Origin: Paracoccaceae bacterium
GTDB lineage: Bacteria > Pseudomonadota > Alphaproteobacteria > Rhodobacterales > Rhodobacteraceae
Length of the DNA stretch: 6,683 nt
Assembly (NCBI GenBank): GCA_007119835.1
Contig: SKOX01000011.1
Span: 1-6,683 of the forward strand
Direction: 5' to 3'
Position numbers and translations under genes: made by a program. Shown piece after piece: positions 1 through 6,622 of this stretch (position 1 is its first letter; each line of letters begins with the position of its first letter). Under the pieces are notes generated by a model that was given only the letters and a program-made list of their open reading frames with translations, did no database searches and had not been told where the DNA came from.

Positions 1-23
1 ATGATCGTGGTATCGTCGTTCAT
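1..23 (-). CDS. Start of a divergent gene running off the left edge (unidentified)
   Basis: On the minus strand an ATG at 23-21 is preceded by a full AAGGAG Shine-Dalgarno (minus-strand complement of 33-38) with a 9-base spacer. The visible reading frame is only seven complete codons (M N D D T T I), so no product can be assigned. The case rests on the ribosome binding site and the divergent position relative to the operon that starts at 188. A regulator of the operon is a common occupant of such a position in sugar catabolic clusters, but nothing in these few residues shows that. Confidence 0.4.
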
Positions 24-79
24 GGCGTATCGCTCCTTCGGGAGGTTCTGGCAGGCTTCGACACCCGCCACGATACGCC
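24..79. promoter_or_regulatory. Spaced 9-bp inverted repeat in the divergent intergenic region
   Basis: GGCGTATCG at 24-32 is matched by its exact reverse complement CGATACGCC at 71-79, with 38 bases between. A further GTATCG lies at 10-15. The left arm fills the spacer between the Shine-Dalgarno and ATG of the probable minus-strand gene, and the right arm lies 108 bases before the operon start at 188. It could be a pair of operator half-sites or a leader-RNA stem. I found no convincing -35/-10 pair on either strand, so promoter positions are not called. Confidence 0.3.
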
Positions 80-133
80 GCCTTCTCAGGCCGCATCACC
101 CATTCTCGGCCATAGCTCCGCTGATCGCGCAAT

Positions 134-159
134 CGGCCCCTGCCGCGAGGGCGGGGCCG
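134..159. other. Strong GC hairpin in the operon leader
   Basis: CGGCCCC at 134-140 pairs with GGGGCCG at 153-159. Inside, GCC at 142-144 pairs with GGC at 150-152, leaving one bulged T (141) and a five-base loop. This gives about ten GC-rich base pairs. It ends 18 bases before the GGAG ribosome binding site of the first operon gene. No T-run follows on the plus strand, so it is not a standard intrinsic terminator. A leader structure affecting mRNA stability or translation is possible, but chance folding in GC-rich DNA is not excluded. Confidence 0.4.
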
Positions 160-187
160 GACCGCTTACCGACCTCCGGAGCACCCC

Positions 188-1296
188 ATGGAAGGCTGGT
201 CACGAGCCGAGGCCAGAAGCTGGTCCGCATCCCGCCCCTGGGTCTGCGGCTTCAACTTCATCCCCTCCACCGCCGTCAACTTTCTCGAGATGTGGCACGC
301 GGACAGCTTTGACCGCAGCACGATCGAGCGCGAGCTTGGCTGGGCGGCGGAGATCGGCTTCAACGCCATCCGCATCAACACGCATTTCCTGGTCTGGCAG
401 CACGACCGCGACGGCCTCCTCGAGCGCCTCGACTGGGTGATGGCCGTGGCGGCGCGCTCCGGCATCGACACGGTCCCCTGCCTCTTCGACGACTGCGGCT
501 TCGGCGGCCTCGAGCCCGAATACGGCCCGCAGCCGGACCCGTTGCCGGGCGTGCACAACAGCCGCGCCGTCGCGAGTCCCGGCCGGGCGCTGGTGATGGA
601 CCGCAGACGCTGGAACGCTTTCGAGAGCTACCTCCGCGACATCGTCCGCACCTTCCACACCGACGAGCGCGTCCTCTTCTGGGACCTCTACAACGAGCCC
701 GGCAACCGGATGATCTTCCGGTCGGACGGCTACAGCGAGTACGAGCCGGCCCTGACCGGATACAGCCACGCGCTCATGGAAGCGAGCTTCCGCTGGGCGC
801 GCGCGGAGAGCCCGTCACAACCCCTGACCGTTGCAGCCTGGTCGACGCCGCTGCCGGGATCCGGCCTGCCGCCGTACCAGACGGAAACCGACGCCGCGGC
901 GCTTGCGCTCTCGGACATCGTGTCCTTCCATGCCTACTGGGACGCGGCGCATGTTTCGCGCTTCATCGCGCACCTCGAGACGCTGGATCGCCCAATGTTC
1001 TGTACCGAATGGATGGCGCGCGCAGTCGATAGCCGGATCGACGATCAGCTCCCGCTGTTTCGCGACAGAGGGATCGGCTGCTTTCAGTGGGGCTTCGTCA
1101 GGGGCCGCACGCAGACGCATCTTCCCTGGCCGGCCGAGCTTGTGGCAACGAACGGGGGCGTCGCCACGGCGGACCTCTGGTTCCACGACGTCCTGCACCA
1201 GGATGGTCGGCCCTACGACCCGAAGGAAATCGAGACTGTCAAGGAACTGACGGAGCCCTACCGCAGGAAGCTTCGCAACATGGGAGAAACGTCCAG

Positions 1297-1300
<4 letters not shown>
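188..1300 (+). CDS. GH5-like (cellulase-family) glycoside hydrolase, cytoplasmic
   Basis: A 370-residue clan GH-A type (beta/alpha)8-barrel glycosidase. Visible family marks are GFNFIPSTAV (21-30), LFDDC (99-103), GPQPDPLPGVHNS (113-125), the WDLYNEPGN block (165-173), whose E170 is the expected acid/base, and FCTEWMAR (271-278), whose E274 is the expected nucleophile. A C-terminal WGFVRGRTQTHLPW block (301-314) is also typical of this group. The ATG at 188 has GGAG at 178-181 with a 6-base spacer. The N-terminus lacks a hydrophobic signal segment, so the enzyme should act in the cytoplasm on an imported oligosaccharide or glycoside. Relatives are often labelled cellulase or 1,4-beta-xylanase, but the substrate cannot be read from sequence. 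Its place at the head of a galactose/galactonate operon suggests a galactose-containing substrate (inference). The stop overlaps the next gene's start as ATGA at 1297-1300, implying translational coupling. Confidence 0.87.
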
Positions 1301-2352
<1,052 letters not shown>

Positions 2353-2361
2353 GAGCAAGAG

Positions 2362-3303
2362 GTGACAAGGCGAGACACGCCCAGGCTCATCGCGCTCGAC
2401 TGGGGCACCAGCTCGCTCCGTGCATGGCTGCTCGACGGGCGCGGCCGCGTCCTCGACAGCGCCCGCGCCCCGATGGGCATCATGCAGGTTGAGCGGCGCG
2501 AGTTCGCCGATGCACTCGATGCCGTCACTGCAGGCTGGCCGCAGCGGCTGCAGGCGATCGCGTCCGGCATGATCGGGAGCACGCGCGGATGGGTGGAGGC
2601 TCCCTACCTGAGCTGCCCCGTGAGCTTGGGCGATCTCGCGAGCGCGCTCGTCCCGGTGCCGGGCGGCCGGCTGTGGATCGTGCCCGGCGTGATCCGGACG
2701 AGCGACGTGCCGGACGTCATGCGCGGCGAGGAGACCCAGATCGCCGGCGCGATCGCCCTGCGCTCGGACCTCGGTCACGGCGCGCGTTTCGTGCTGCCCG
2801 GCACCCACTGCAAGTGGGTGGACGTGAGCGACAGCCGCATCAAGACCTTCGCAACCTACATGACCGGTGAGGTCTTCGCGGTGCTGCGCGACCATTCGAT
2901 CCTCGGCGGACCCGCCCGTGAAGCCACCCCGGATGCCAGCGCCACAGGAGGCAGCGCGGCCTTCCTGCGCGGCGTCGATGCCGCCCGCCGGGCCGACGGG
3001 ATCGCGCCGCTTCTCTTTTCCGTGCGCGCGCTGGAGGTGACCGGCGGGCTTACGAGCGGCGAGAGCCTCGAATACCTGTCCGGGCTGCTGATCGGCGACG
3101 AGATCCGCTCGGCGCTTGCCGAGCCGGCCGGGATGCCGCCGATCCTGATCGGCGAGCCGGCGCTTTGCGCCCGCTACCGCCGCGCGCTCTCGCGCTTCGG
3201 CATCGACGGGGCGGGGGAGGTCGAGGGCACGGCGCCTGCCGGCCTCTTCAGGATCGCGACGGCTGCCGGTCTGATCGAGGCGGCGACGGAGGCAGAACCA
3301 TGA
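2362..3303 (+). CDS. dgoK: 2-keto-3-deoxygalactonate kinase
   Basis: A 313-residue kinase that phosphorylates 2-dehydro-3-deoxy-D-galactonate with ATP to the 6-phosphate, the penultimate step of the De Ley-Doudoroff pathway, in the cytoplasm. DgoK family blocks are clear: ALDWGTSSLRAWL near the N-terminus (11-23, the nucleotide/phosphate-binding start of the fold), GMIGSTRGWVEAPYLSCP (69-86), MRGEETQIAG (120-129), LPGTHCKWV (145-153) and TYMTGEVF (165-172). The length is normal for the family. The start is GTG at 2362, supported by AGGAG at 2351-2355 with a 6-base spacer; that ribosome binding site overlaps the TAG stop of the ABC gene, and the intergenic gap is 9 bases. The stop overlaps the start of dgoA (ATGA at 3300-3303), so kinase and aldolase should be coupled in translation. 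No broken motif is visible. Confidence 0.94.
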   Translation: MTRRDTPRLIALDWGTSSLRAWLLDGRGRVLDSARAPMGIMQVERREFADALDAVTAGWPQRLQAIASGMIGSTRGWVEAPYLSCPVSLGDLASALVPVPGGRLWIVPGVIRTSDVPDVMRGEETQIAGAIALRSDLGHGARFVLPGTHCKWVDVSDSRIKTFATYMTGEVFAVLRDHSILGGPAREATPDASATGGSAAFLRGVDAARRADGIAPLLFSVRALEVTGGLTSGESLEYLSGLLIGDEIRSALAEPAGMPPILIGEPALCARYRRALSRFGIDGAGEVEGTAPAGLFRIATAAGLIEAATEAEP

Positions 3304-3950
3304 CATCCCTGCAACCCTATCTCGATCGGCTGCCGCTGGTGGCCATCCTGCGCGGCGTCACGCCGGAGGAGGCGCCCGCGATCGGTCGCGCTCTCGTCGA
3401 AGCCGGCTTCGCGATCATCGAGGTGCCGCTGAACTCGCCCGAGCCGATCGAAAGCATCCGTCGACTCGCCGCGGCCTGCGGCAGCGATGCCCTGATCGGC
3501 GCCGGCACGGTCATGGCACCGGCCGATGTCGAGGCGGTGGCCGAGGCCGGTGGGCGGATCATCGTCATGCCGCATGCCGACCCTGCGGTGATCGCGGCGG
3601 CGAAGAGGCGATCGCTCGTCTGCACGCCCGGCATCGCGACGCCGACCGAAGGTTTCGCCGCCCTCGCGGCAGGCGCTGACGCGCTGAAGCTGTTCCCCGC
3701 AGAGGCTATGCCGCCACCTGTCCTCAAGGCTCTGATCTCGGTCTTCCCGCGCGGCACGTGCTTCCTGCCGGTCGGCGGCATCTCGCCTGACAGCATGCGA
3801 GCCTACGCCGAGGCGGGTGCGGCGGGCTTCGGCCTCGGCTCGGCGCTCTACAGGCCCGGCATGTCCGCCGCGGACGTCGGGGCGCGGGCGGCGACCTTCG
3901 CCACCGCATGGCGGCGTCTCGGGATGCCAGGGCGGCAAGCGAACGGATGA
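3300..3950 (+). CDS. dgoA: 2-dehydro-3-deoxy-6-phosphogalactonate aldolase
   Basis: A 216-residue class I aldolase of the KDPG/KDPGal family. It splits 2-dehydro-3-deoxy-6-phosphogalactonate into pyruvate and D-glyceraldehyde-3-phosphate. Key residues are visible: VAILRG (14-19, R18 of the substrate site), the catalytic glutamate E41 in IIEVPLNSP, GAGTV (67-71), CTPGIATPTE (108-117), the Schiff-base lysine K130 in ADALKLFPAE, and the phosphate-binding PVGGIS (157-162). The VPLNSP form and the dgoK neighbour favour the galactonate over the gluconate (Eda) branch. The frame is open upstream to 3165, but the ATG at 3300 overlaps the dgoK stop and gives the usual length and N-terminus. It is followed four bases later by the dgoD remnant. 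The enzyme looks intact. Confidence 0.94.
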   Translation: MTSLQPYLDRLPLVAILRGVTPEEAPAIGRALVEAGFAIIEVPLNSPEPIESIRRLAAACGSDALIGAGTVMAPADVEAVAEAGGRIIVMPHADPAVIAAAKRRSLVCTPGIATPTEGFAALAAGADALKLFPAEAMPPPVLKALISVFPRGTCFLPVGGISPDSMRAYAEAGAAGFGLGSALYRPGMSAADVGARAATFATAWRRLGMPGRQANG

Positions 3951-3954
3951 CGCC

Positions 3955-4101
3955 ATGAAGATCACCGACCTGACGACGTTCATCCTCCCCCCGCGCTGGT
4001 GCGTGGTGGACGAGGCGCGCGTGCGCGCCGCCGCCGAGACCGGGCATAGCTGGCGAAACCCGGTGTGTCGCCACCGGGACGGCCGCGTGGCCGAGTGGTG
4101 A
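3955..4101 (+). pseudogene. dgoD: Galactonate dehydratase (dgoD) remnant with in-frame internal deletion
   Basis: This 48-codon ORF reads like the two ends of a galactonate dehydratase of the mandelate racemase/enolase superfamily. Residues 1-16 (MKITDLTTFILPPRWC) match the typical start of DgoD. Residues from about 19 onward (DEARVRAAAETGHSWRNPV..., ending DGRVAEW) match the typical extreme C-terminus, which usually reads WRNPxWRHxDGSxAEW. The middle, including the Mg-binding acidic residues and catalytic bases, is absent. With a usual family length near 380 residues, roughly 330 codons (about 1 kb) are missing, the apparent join lying near 4000-4008. The second Trp of the WRNPxW motif is Cys here (TGT), compatible with relaxed selection. 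The frame is preserved to a natural TGA, which may keep translation flowing to the next gene 10 bases on. It cannot be an active dehydratase. The family match is from memory, not a search; an assembly error is the alternative. Confidence 0.83.
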
Positions 4102-4111
4102 GGGTGCAGCG

Positions 4112-5029
4112 ATGACCATCCGGATCGGCCTCGTCGGCCTCGGCAAGATCGCCAGAACGGAGCATCTCCCGGCAATCGCTGCGACAAAAGGCATCGAACT
4201 TGCCGCCGTCGCGAGCCGGAACGCGCGGCTGCCCGATCTTCCCTGCCATCCCGACATCGGGTCTCTCCTTGCAGCCGAACCTGGCCTCGATGCGGTGACG
4301 CTCTGCACCCCGCCGCAGGGCCGCTTCGCGCAGGCTCGCGCGGCGCTCGCGGCCGGGAAGCACGTGATGCTGGAGAAGCCGCCCGCCGCGACGCTTGCGG
4401 AGGCCCTGGCACTGAGGGAAATGGCGGCGTCCGCCGGCGTCACGCTCTTCGCGACCTGGCATTCGCGCCGCGCGCCTGCCGTGGAACCCGCTCGCAGCAT
4501 CCTCGCGAGGCGCCGGATCCGCCGTGTGGACATCGTCTGGACGGAAGACGTCCGCGTCTGGCATCCGGGCCAGGAGTGGATCTGGCAAGCCGGCGGGCTC
4601 GGCGTCTTCGATCCGGGGATAAACGCGCTCTCGATCGTCACCCGGATCTTACCCAAGCCCATCTTCCTGCAGCAGGCCGACCTCTTCTTTCCGTCGAACC
4701 GGCAGACCCCGATCGCCGCGCGGCTGCAGGCGGTCGACGCAGACGGGCTTGCGGTGAAGGCCGAGTTCGACTGGCGACCAGCCGGACCCGAGACATGGGA
4801 GATCCGCGTAGAGACGGATGAGGGCCCGTTGGAGATCGCGCAGGGCGGACACCGGCTCATCGTGGACGGGCAGCCCAGACAGATCGAAGAGAGCAGCGAG
4901 TATTGCGGTCTCTACGCCGACTTTGTTCGACTCATCACGGAAGCTCGTTCGGACGCCGATCTCTCGCCGTTGATCCACGTTTCTGACGCGTTCTTGCTCG
5001 GCCGCCGCCATCGAGCAGAACCGTTCTGA
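4112..5029 (+). CDS. gal: D-galactose 1-dehydrogenase-like Gfo/Idh/MocA oxidoreductase
   Basis: A 305-residue NAD(P)-dependent dehydrogenase that should oxidise D-galactose (often also L-arabinose) at C1 to the lactone, the first step of the De Ley-Doudoroff pathway. The Rossmann dinucleotide motif is GLVGLGKIA (6-14). CTPPQGR (65-71) and the hallmark EKP at 88-90 follow, with K89 the expected catalytic lysine. WHSR (116-119), EWIWQAGGLGVFDPGINALS (155-174) and the later RQTPIAARL block are typical of galactose/L-arabinose 1-dehydrogenases; D167 and N171 match their active-site Asp and Asn. The ATG at 4112 is preceded by a purine-rich AGGG at 4101-4104. It sits 10 bases after the dgoD remnant and ends the operon. 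Galactose versus arabinose cannot be settled from sequence, but the dgoK-dgoA context favours galactose. The protein looks complete. Confidence 0.88.
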   Translation: MTIRIGLVGLGKIARTEHLPAIAATKGIELAAVASRNARLPDLPCHPDIGSLLAAEPGLDAVTLCTPPQGRFAQARAALAAGKHVMLEKPPAATLAEALALREMAASAGVTLFATWHSRRAPAVEPARSILARRRIRRVDIVWTEDVRVWHPGQEWIWQAGGLGVFDPGINALSIVTRILPKPIFLQQADLFFPSNRQTPIAARLQAVDADGLAVKAEFDWRPAGPETWEIRVETDEGPLEIAQGGHRLIVDGQPRQIEESSEYCGLYADFVRLITEARSDADLSPLIHVSDAFLLGRRHRAEPF

Positions 5030-5038
5030 GCGGTTCTG
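5016..5038 (+). terminator. Hairpin across the galactose dehydrogenase stop codon, possible terminator
   Basis: CAGAACCG at 5016-5023 pairs perfectly with CGGTTCTG at 5031-5038 (8-bp stem, 7-base loop). The loop contains the TGA stop of the preceding gene (5027-5029). It lies at the end of the operon, where a terminator is expected, but no T-run follows, so it is not a canonical intrinsic terminator. The rest of the 235-bp gap to 5264 shows no credible gene and no clearer terminator for either of the two converging transcripts. Confidence 0.3.
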
Positions 5039-5264
5039 ACGCAGCGCGGGTGCCAGATCGTGGTCACAACCTTGAGCCGCCGCCCCCTCCTTCGCCGAGC
5101 GGAAGAGTTATCTGCTGCTCGCCTTCCCACCTCGGATTCATCAGGCCCCTCGCGCGGCCGACCATGCACCAAGACTGACCTAGGACCACCCAATGGGGGC
5201 AGGCGGCAGGAAGGCGCTGCGCGTGAAAGCAAGCCTCGGAATCACGGAAGGCTATCCGGGCGGA

Positions 5265-6224
5265 TCATCCATCGGTTCGTGGGCCATTAGCAGAAAGGGC
5301 CGATCGGTCAGGCATCGATGCTTGGGCGCCTACCTGCAGACAGGCCATGGATGCGCCGACAACCGCGCGTCCGAGGGCTGCAGGCAGTTCGAGCCTCTCC
5401 GCGAGGCCGGCCGCCAAGATCCCTGTGAGACAGTCACCTGCGCCGGTGGTGTCGCGAACCTCGACGCGCGGAGCGGACACCGTCAGCGGCGTGTCCGTAC
5501 CCGCGGACAGGTAGGCGCCTGCTGCGCCGGCTGTTGCCACCACTTCGGCGTTCAGGGCGGCTGAAACCGCACACGTCAGTTCTTCCATGGCACCACATGC
5601 AGACAATCCGTTGAGGTGAGCCACCACACGAAGCTCGTGTTCGTTGACGACCAGGATGTCCGTGGCTTCGAGCAGTTGGCGCAGTGCGGCGGCGCTCCCG
5701 GCGAAGCGCGCGGGTGCCAGGTTGAGAATGACCTTCGCGCCGGCCGCCTTGGCGGCACGGGCAACCCGCAGATTCGCCTCGACCGGCGTCTCCATCTGCA
5801 TCACCACCACGGTGCGGCCGGCGTCCGGCAGTGGCGGCAAGGCGTCGGGATTGATGCAGGCATTTGCGCCGCTCGCCACCGTGATCGCGTTTTCGCCATC
5901 GAGCGCGACATTGATGAAGGCGCAGCCGGTTGCCGCCCTCACCCGTTCGACAGCGTCGGTCTGGATCCCGTTCCGTGCGAGGTTTTCGACCGCCTGCCGG
6001 CCGAACTCATCGTCACCGACGGCACCGACCATGACGACGCGCCCGGCGGGTCCGAGCGCCCTCGCGGCGGCGACGGCCTGGTTGGCTCCCTTCCCGCCGA
6101 ACGACTGGGTGTAGCCGGCGGACAGGACGGTTTCACCCGGCGCGGGAATGGTGTCCACCCGGCACACGATGTCGATGTTTATCGAGCCGAAGACCACGAC
6201 CTGCGCGTCACATGCCTCTGCCAA
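5265..6224 (-). CDS. rbsK: Ribokinase (PfkB-family sugar kinase)
   Basis: A 319-residue cytoplasmic kinase that converts D-ribose to ribose-5-phosphate using ATP. PfkB/ribokinase marks are VVVFGSINID at the N-terminus (9-18), the ribose-binding GGKGANQA (43-50), AVGDDEFG (68-75), the NEHE metal/phosphate motif (194-197), and the C-terminal DTTGAGD (258-264), whose last Asp (D264) is the catalytic base. The frame is open upstream to 6398, but that extra sequence overlaps the preceding gene and is Arg-rich and unlike the family. A TTG at 6224 gives the expected start and has GGGAG eight bases upstream; a GTG 27 bases further in has no such site. It converges on the galactose operon and lies 53 bp downstream of a small membrane-protein gene, with which it may be co-transcribed. 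Another PfkB substrate such as a nucleoside is possible, but the motifs favour ribokinase. Confidence 0.91.
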   Translation of the reverse strand: MAEACDAQVVVFGSINIDIVCRVDTIPAPGETVLSAGYTQSFGGKGANQAVAAARALGPAGRVVMVGAVGDDEFGRQAVENLARNGIQTDAVERVRAATGCAFINVALDGENAITVASGANACINPDALPPLPDAGRTVVVMQMETPVEANLRVARAAKAAGAKVILNLAPARFAGSAAALRQLLEATDILVVNEHELRVVAHLNGLSACGAMEELTCAVSAALNAEVVATAGAAGAYLSAGTDTPLTVSAPRVEVRDTTGAGDCLTGILAAGLAERLELPAALGRAVVGASMACLQVGAQASMPDRSALSANGPRTDG

Positions 6225-6232
6225 AGTCCGCT

Positions 6233-6237
6233 CTCCC
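6233..6237 (-). promoter_or_regulatory. Ribosome binding site deciding the TTG start of ribokinase
   Basis: On the minus strand GGGAG (within GGGAGAG) ends 8 bases before the TTG at 6224-6222. No equally placed ATG or GTG in the ribokinase frame has such a site, so it fixes the start. Confidence 0.65.
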
Positions 6238-6277
6238 GTCCCGGCGACACACGAGCGCGGGCCGCCTTTCGCCCATC

Positions 6278-6490
6278 TCAGGGTTCGCGTTCTCGTCCTG
6301 CCGCGTGCTCGGGATCGAAGGTCAGAATCAGCGCCCAGTAGGTGTAGATCGCCAATGCGGATGCGAGGATTCCCCAGAACGGCGACAGGGTGATCCATTC
6401 GAACAGGGCCCAGGCTACGCAGAATGCGACGACCGCGATCCGGCGCCAGTACGGCAGGAAGAACGGGTGATTGACGTCGAGCAGCTTCAT
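6278..6490 (-). CDS. Small two-helix inner-membrane protein, unknown function
   Basis: A 70-residue protein starting MKLLDVNHPFFLPYWRR, with two predicted membrane segments: about residues 18-35 (AVVAFCVAWALFEWITL region) and 38-57 (FWGILASALAIYTYWALIL region). They are joined by a very short turn (SP), giving a helical hairpin, and the charged tail is DPEHAAGREREP. I do not recognise it with certainty. It resembles short alphaproteobacterial membrane proteins with an N-terminal HPFFxPxWRR motif, some of which I recall being labelled DUF3329, but that is tentative. The frame extends upstream to a TTG at 6532, but those 14 residues are not hydrophobic or family-like, so the ATG at 6490 is preferred; neither start has a strong Shine-Dalgarno. 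It precedes ribokinase on the same strand by 53 bp. No catalytic residues are evident. Confidence 0.68.
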   Translation of the reverse strand: MKLLDVNHPFFLPYWRRIAVVAFCVAWALFEWITLSPFWGILASALAIYTYWALILTFDPEHAAGREREP

Positions 6491-6533
6491 CGCATCAGCG
6501 TCGCGAGACGCGACCCCGCGGTCAAGCCCCAAG

Positions 6534-6545
6534 TGATCCGGATCA
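6534..6545. promoter_or_regulatory. 12-bp perfect palindrome, CRP/FNR-like candidate operator
   Basis: TGATCCGGATCA is a perfect 12-bp palindrome lying between the minus-strand membrane-protein/ribokinase pair (start 6490) and the plus-strand gene that seems to begin at 6623. TGAT-N4-ATCA is the core of the FNR-type consensus TTGAT-N4-ATCAA and is also close to CRP half-sites (left flank GTGAT). The outermost bases (G on both sides) do not match the FNR consensus. No clear -35/-10 pair was found beside it. Confidence 0.35.
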
Positions 6546-6622
6546 GGGCTCCGAACTCAACGGACAGGTGACAGGGGCGGGGTTCTCTGAATCGATGCGG
6601 CGGCCCTGAATCGGAGCTGCTC

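Noticed and set aside
1..312. Plus-strand frame of 103 codons starting at the first base
   Set aside because: It overlaps the start of the GH5-like gene in another frame, contains the hairpin region, and its sequence is Arg/Pro-rich without family resemblance; the ATG at 1 has no visible upstream context.
3955..4101. Reading the 48-codon ORF as a genuine small protein or leader peptide
   Set aside because: Both halves match opposite ends of galactonate dehydratase, at exactly the operon position where dgoD belongs, so a deletion remnant explains it better.
3174..4860. Overlapping long minus-strand frames opposite dgoA and the galactose dehydrogenase
   Set aside because: Low-complexity Arg/Pro/Ala/Ser composition with no motifs; the plus-strand genes have complete family signatures.
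5030..5264. Possible small RNA or intrinsic terminators in the convergent gap
   Set aside because: Apart from the hairpin at 5016-5038, I found no stem followed by a T-run on either strand and no promoter-like pair.
5060..5564. Two short plus-strand frames in the gap between the convergent genes and into ribokinase
   Set aside because: No ribosome binding site worth noting, compositionally random, and the second overlaps ribokinase antisense.
5616..6341. Plus-strand open frame of 241 codons over ribokinase
   Set aside because: Antisense shadow of ribokinase, His/Arg/Gly-rich without domain features.
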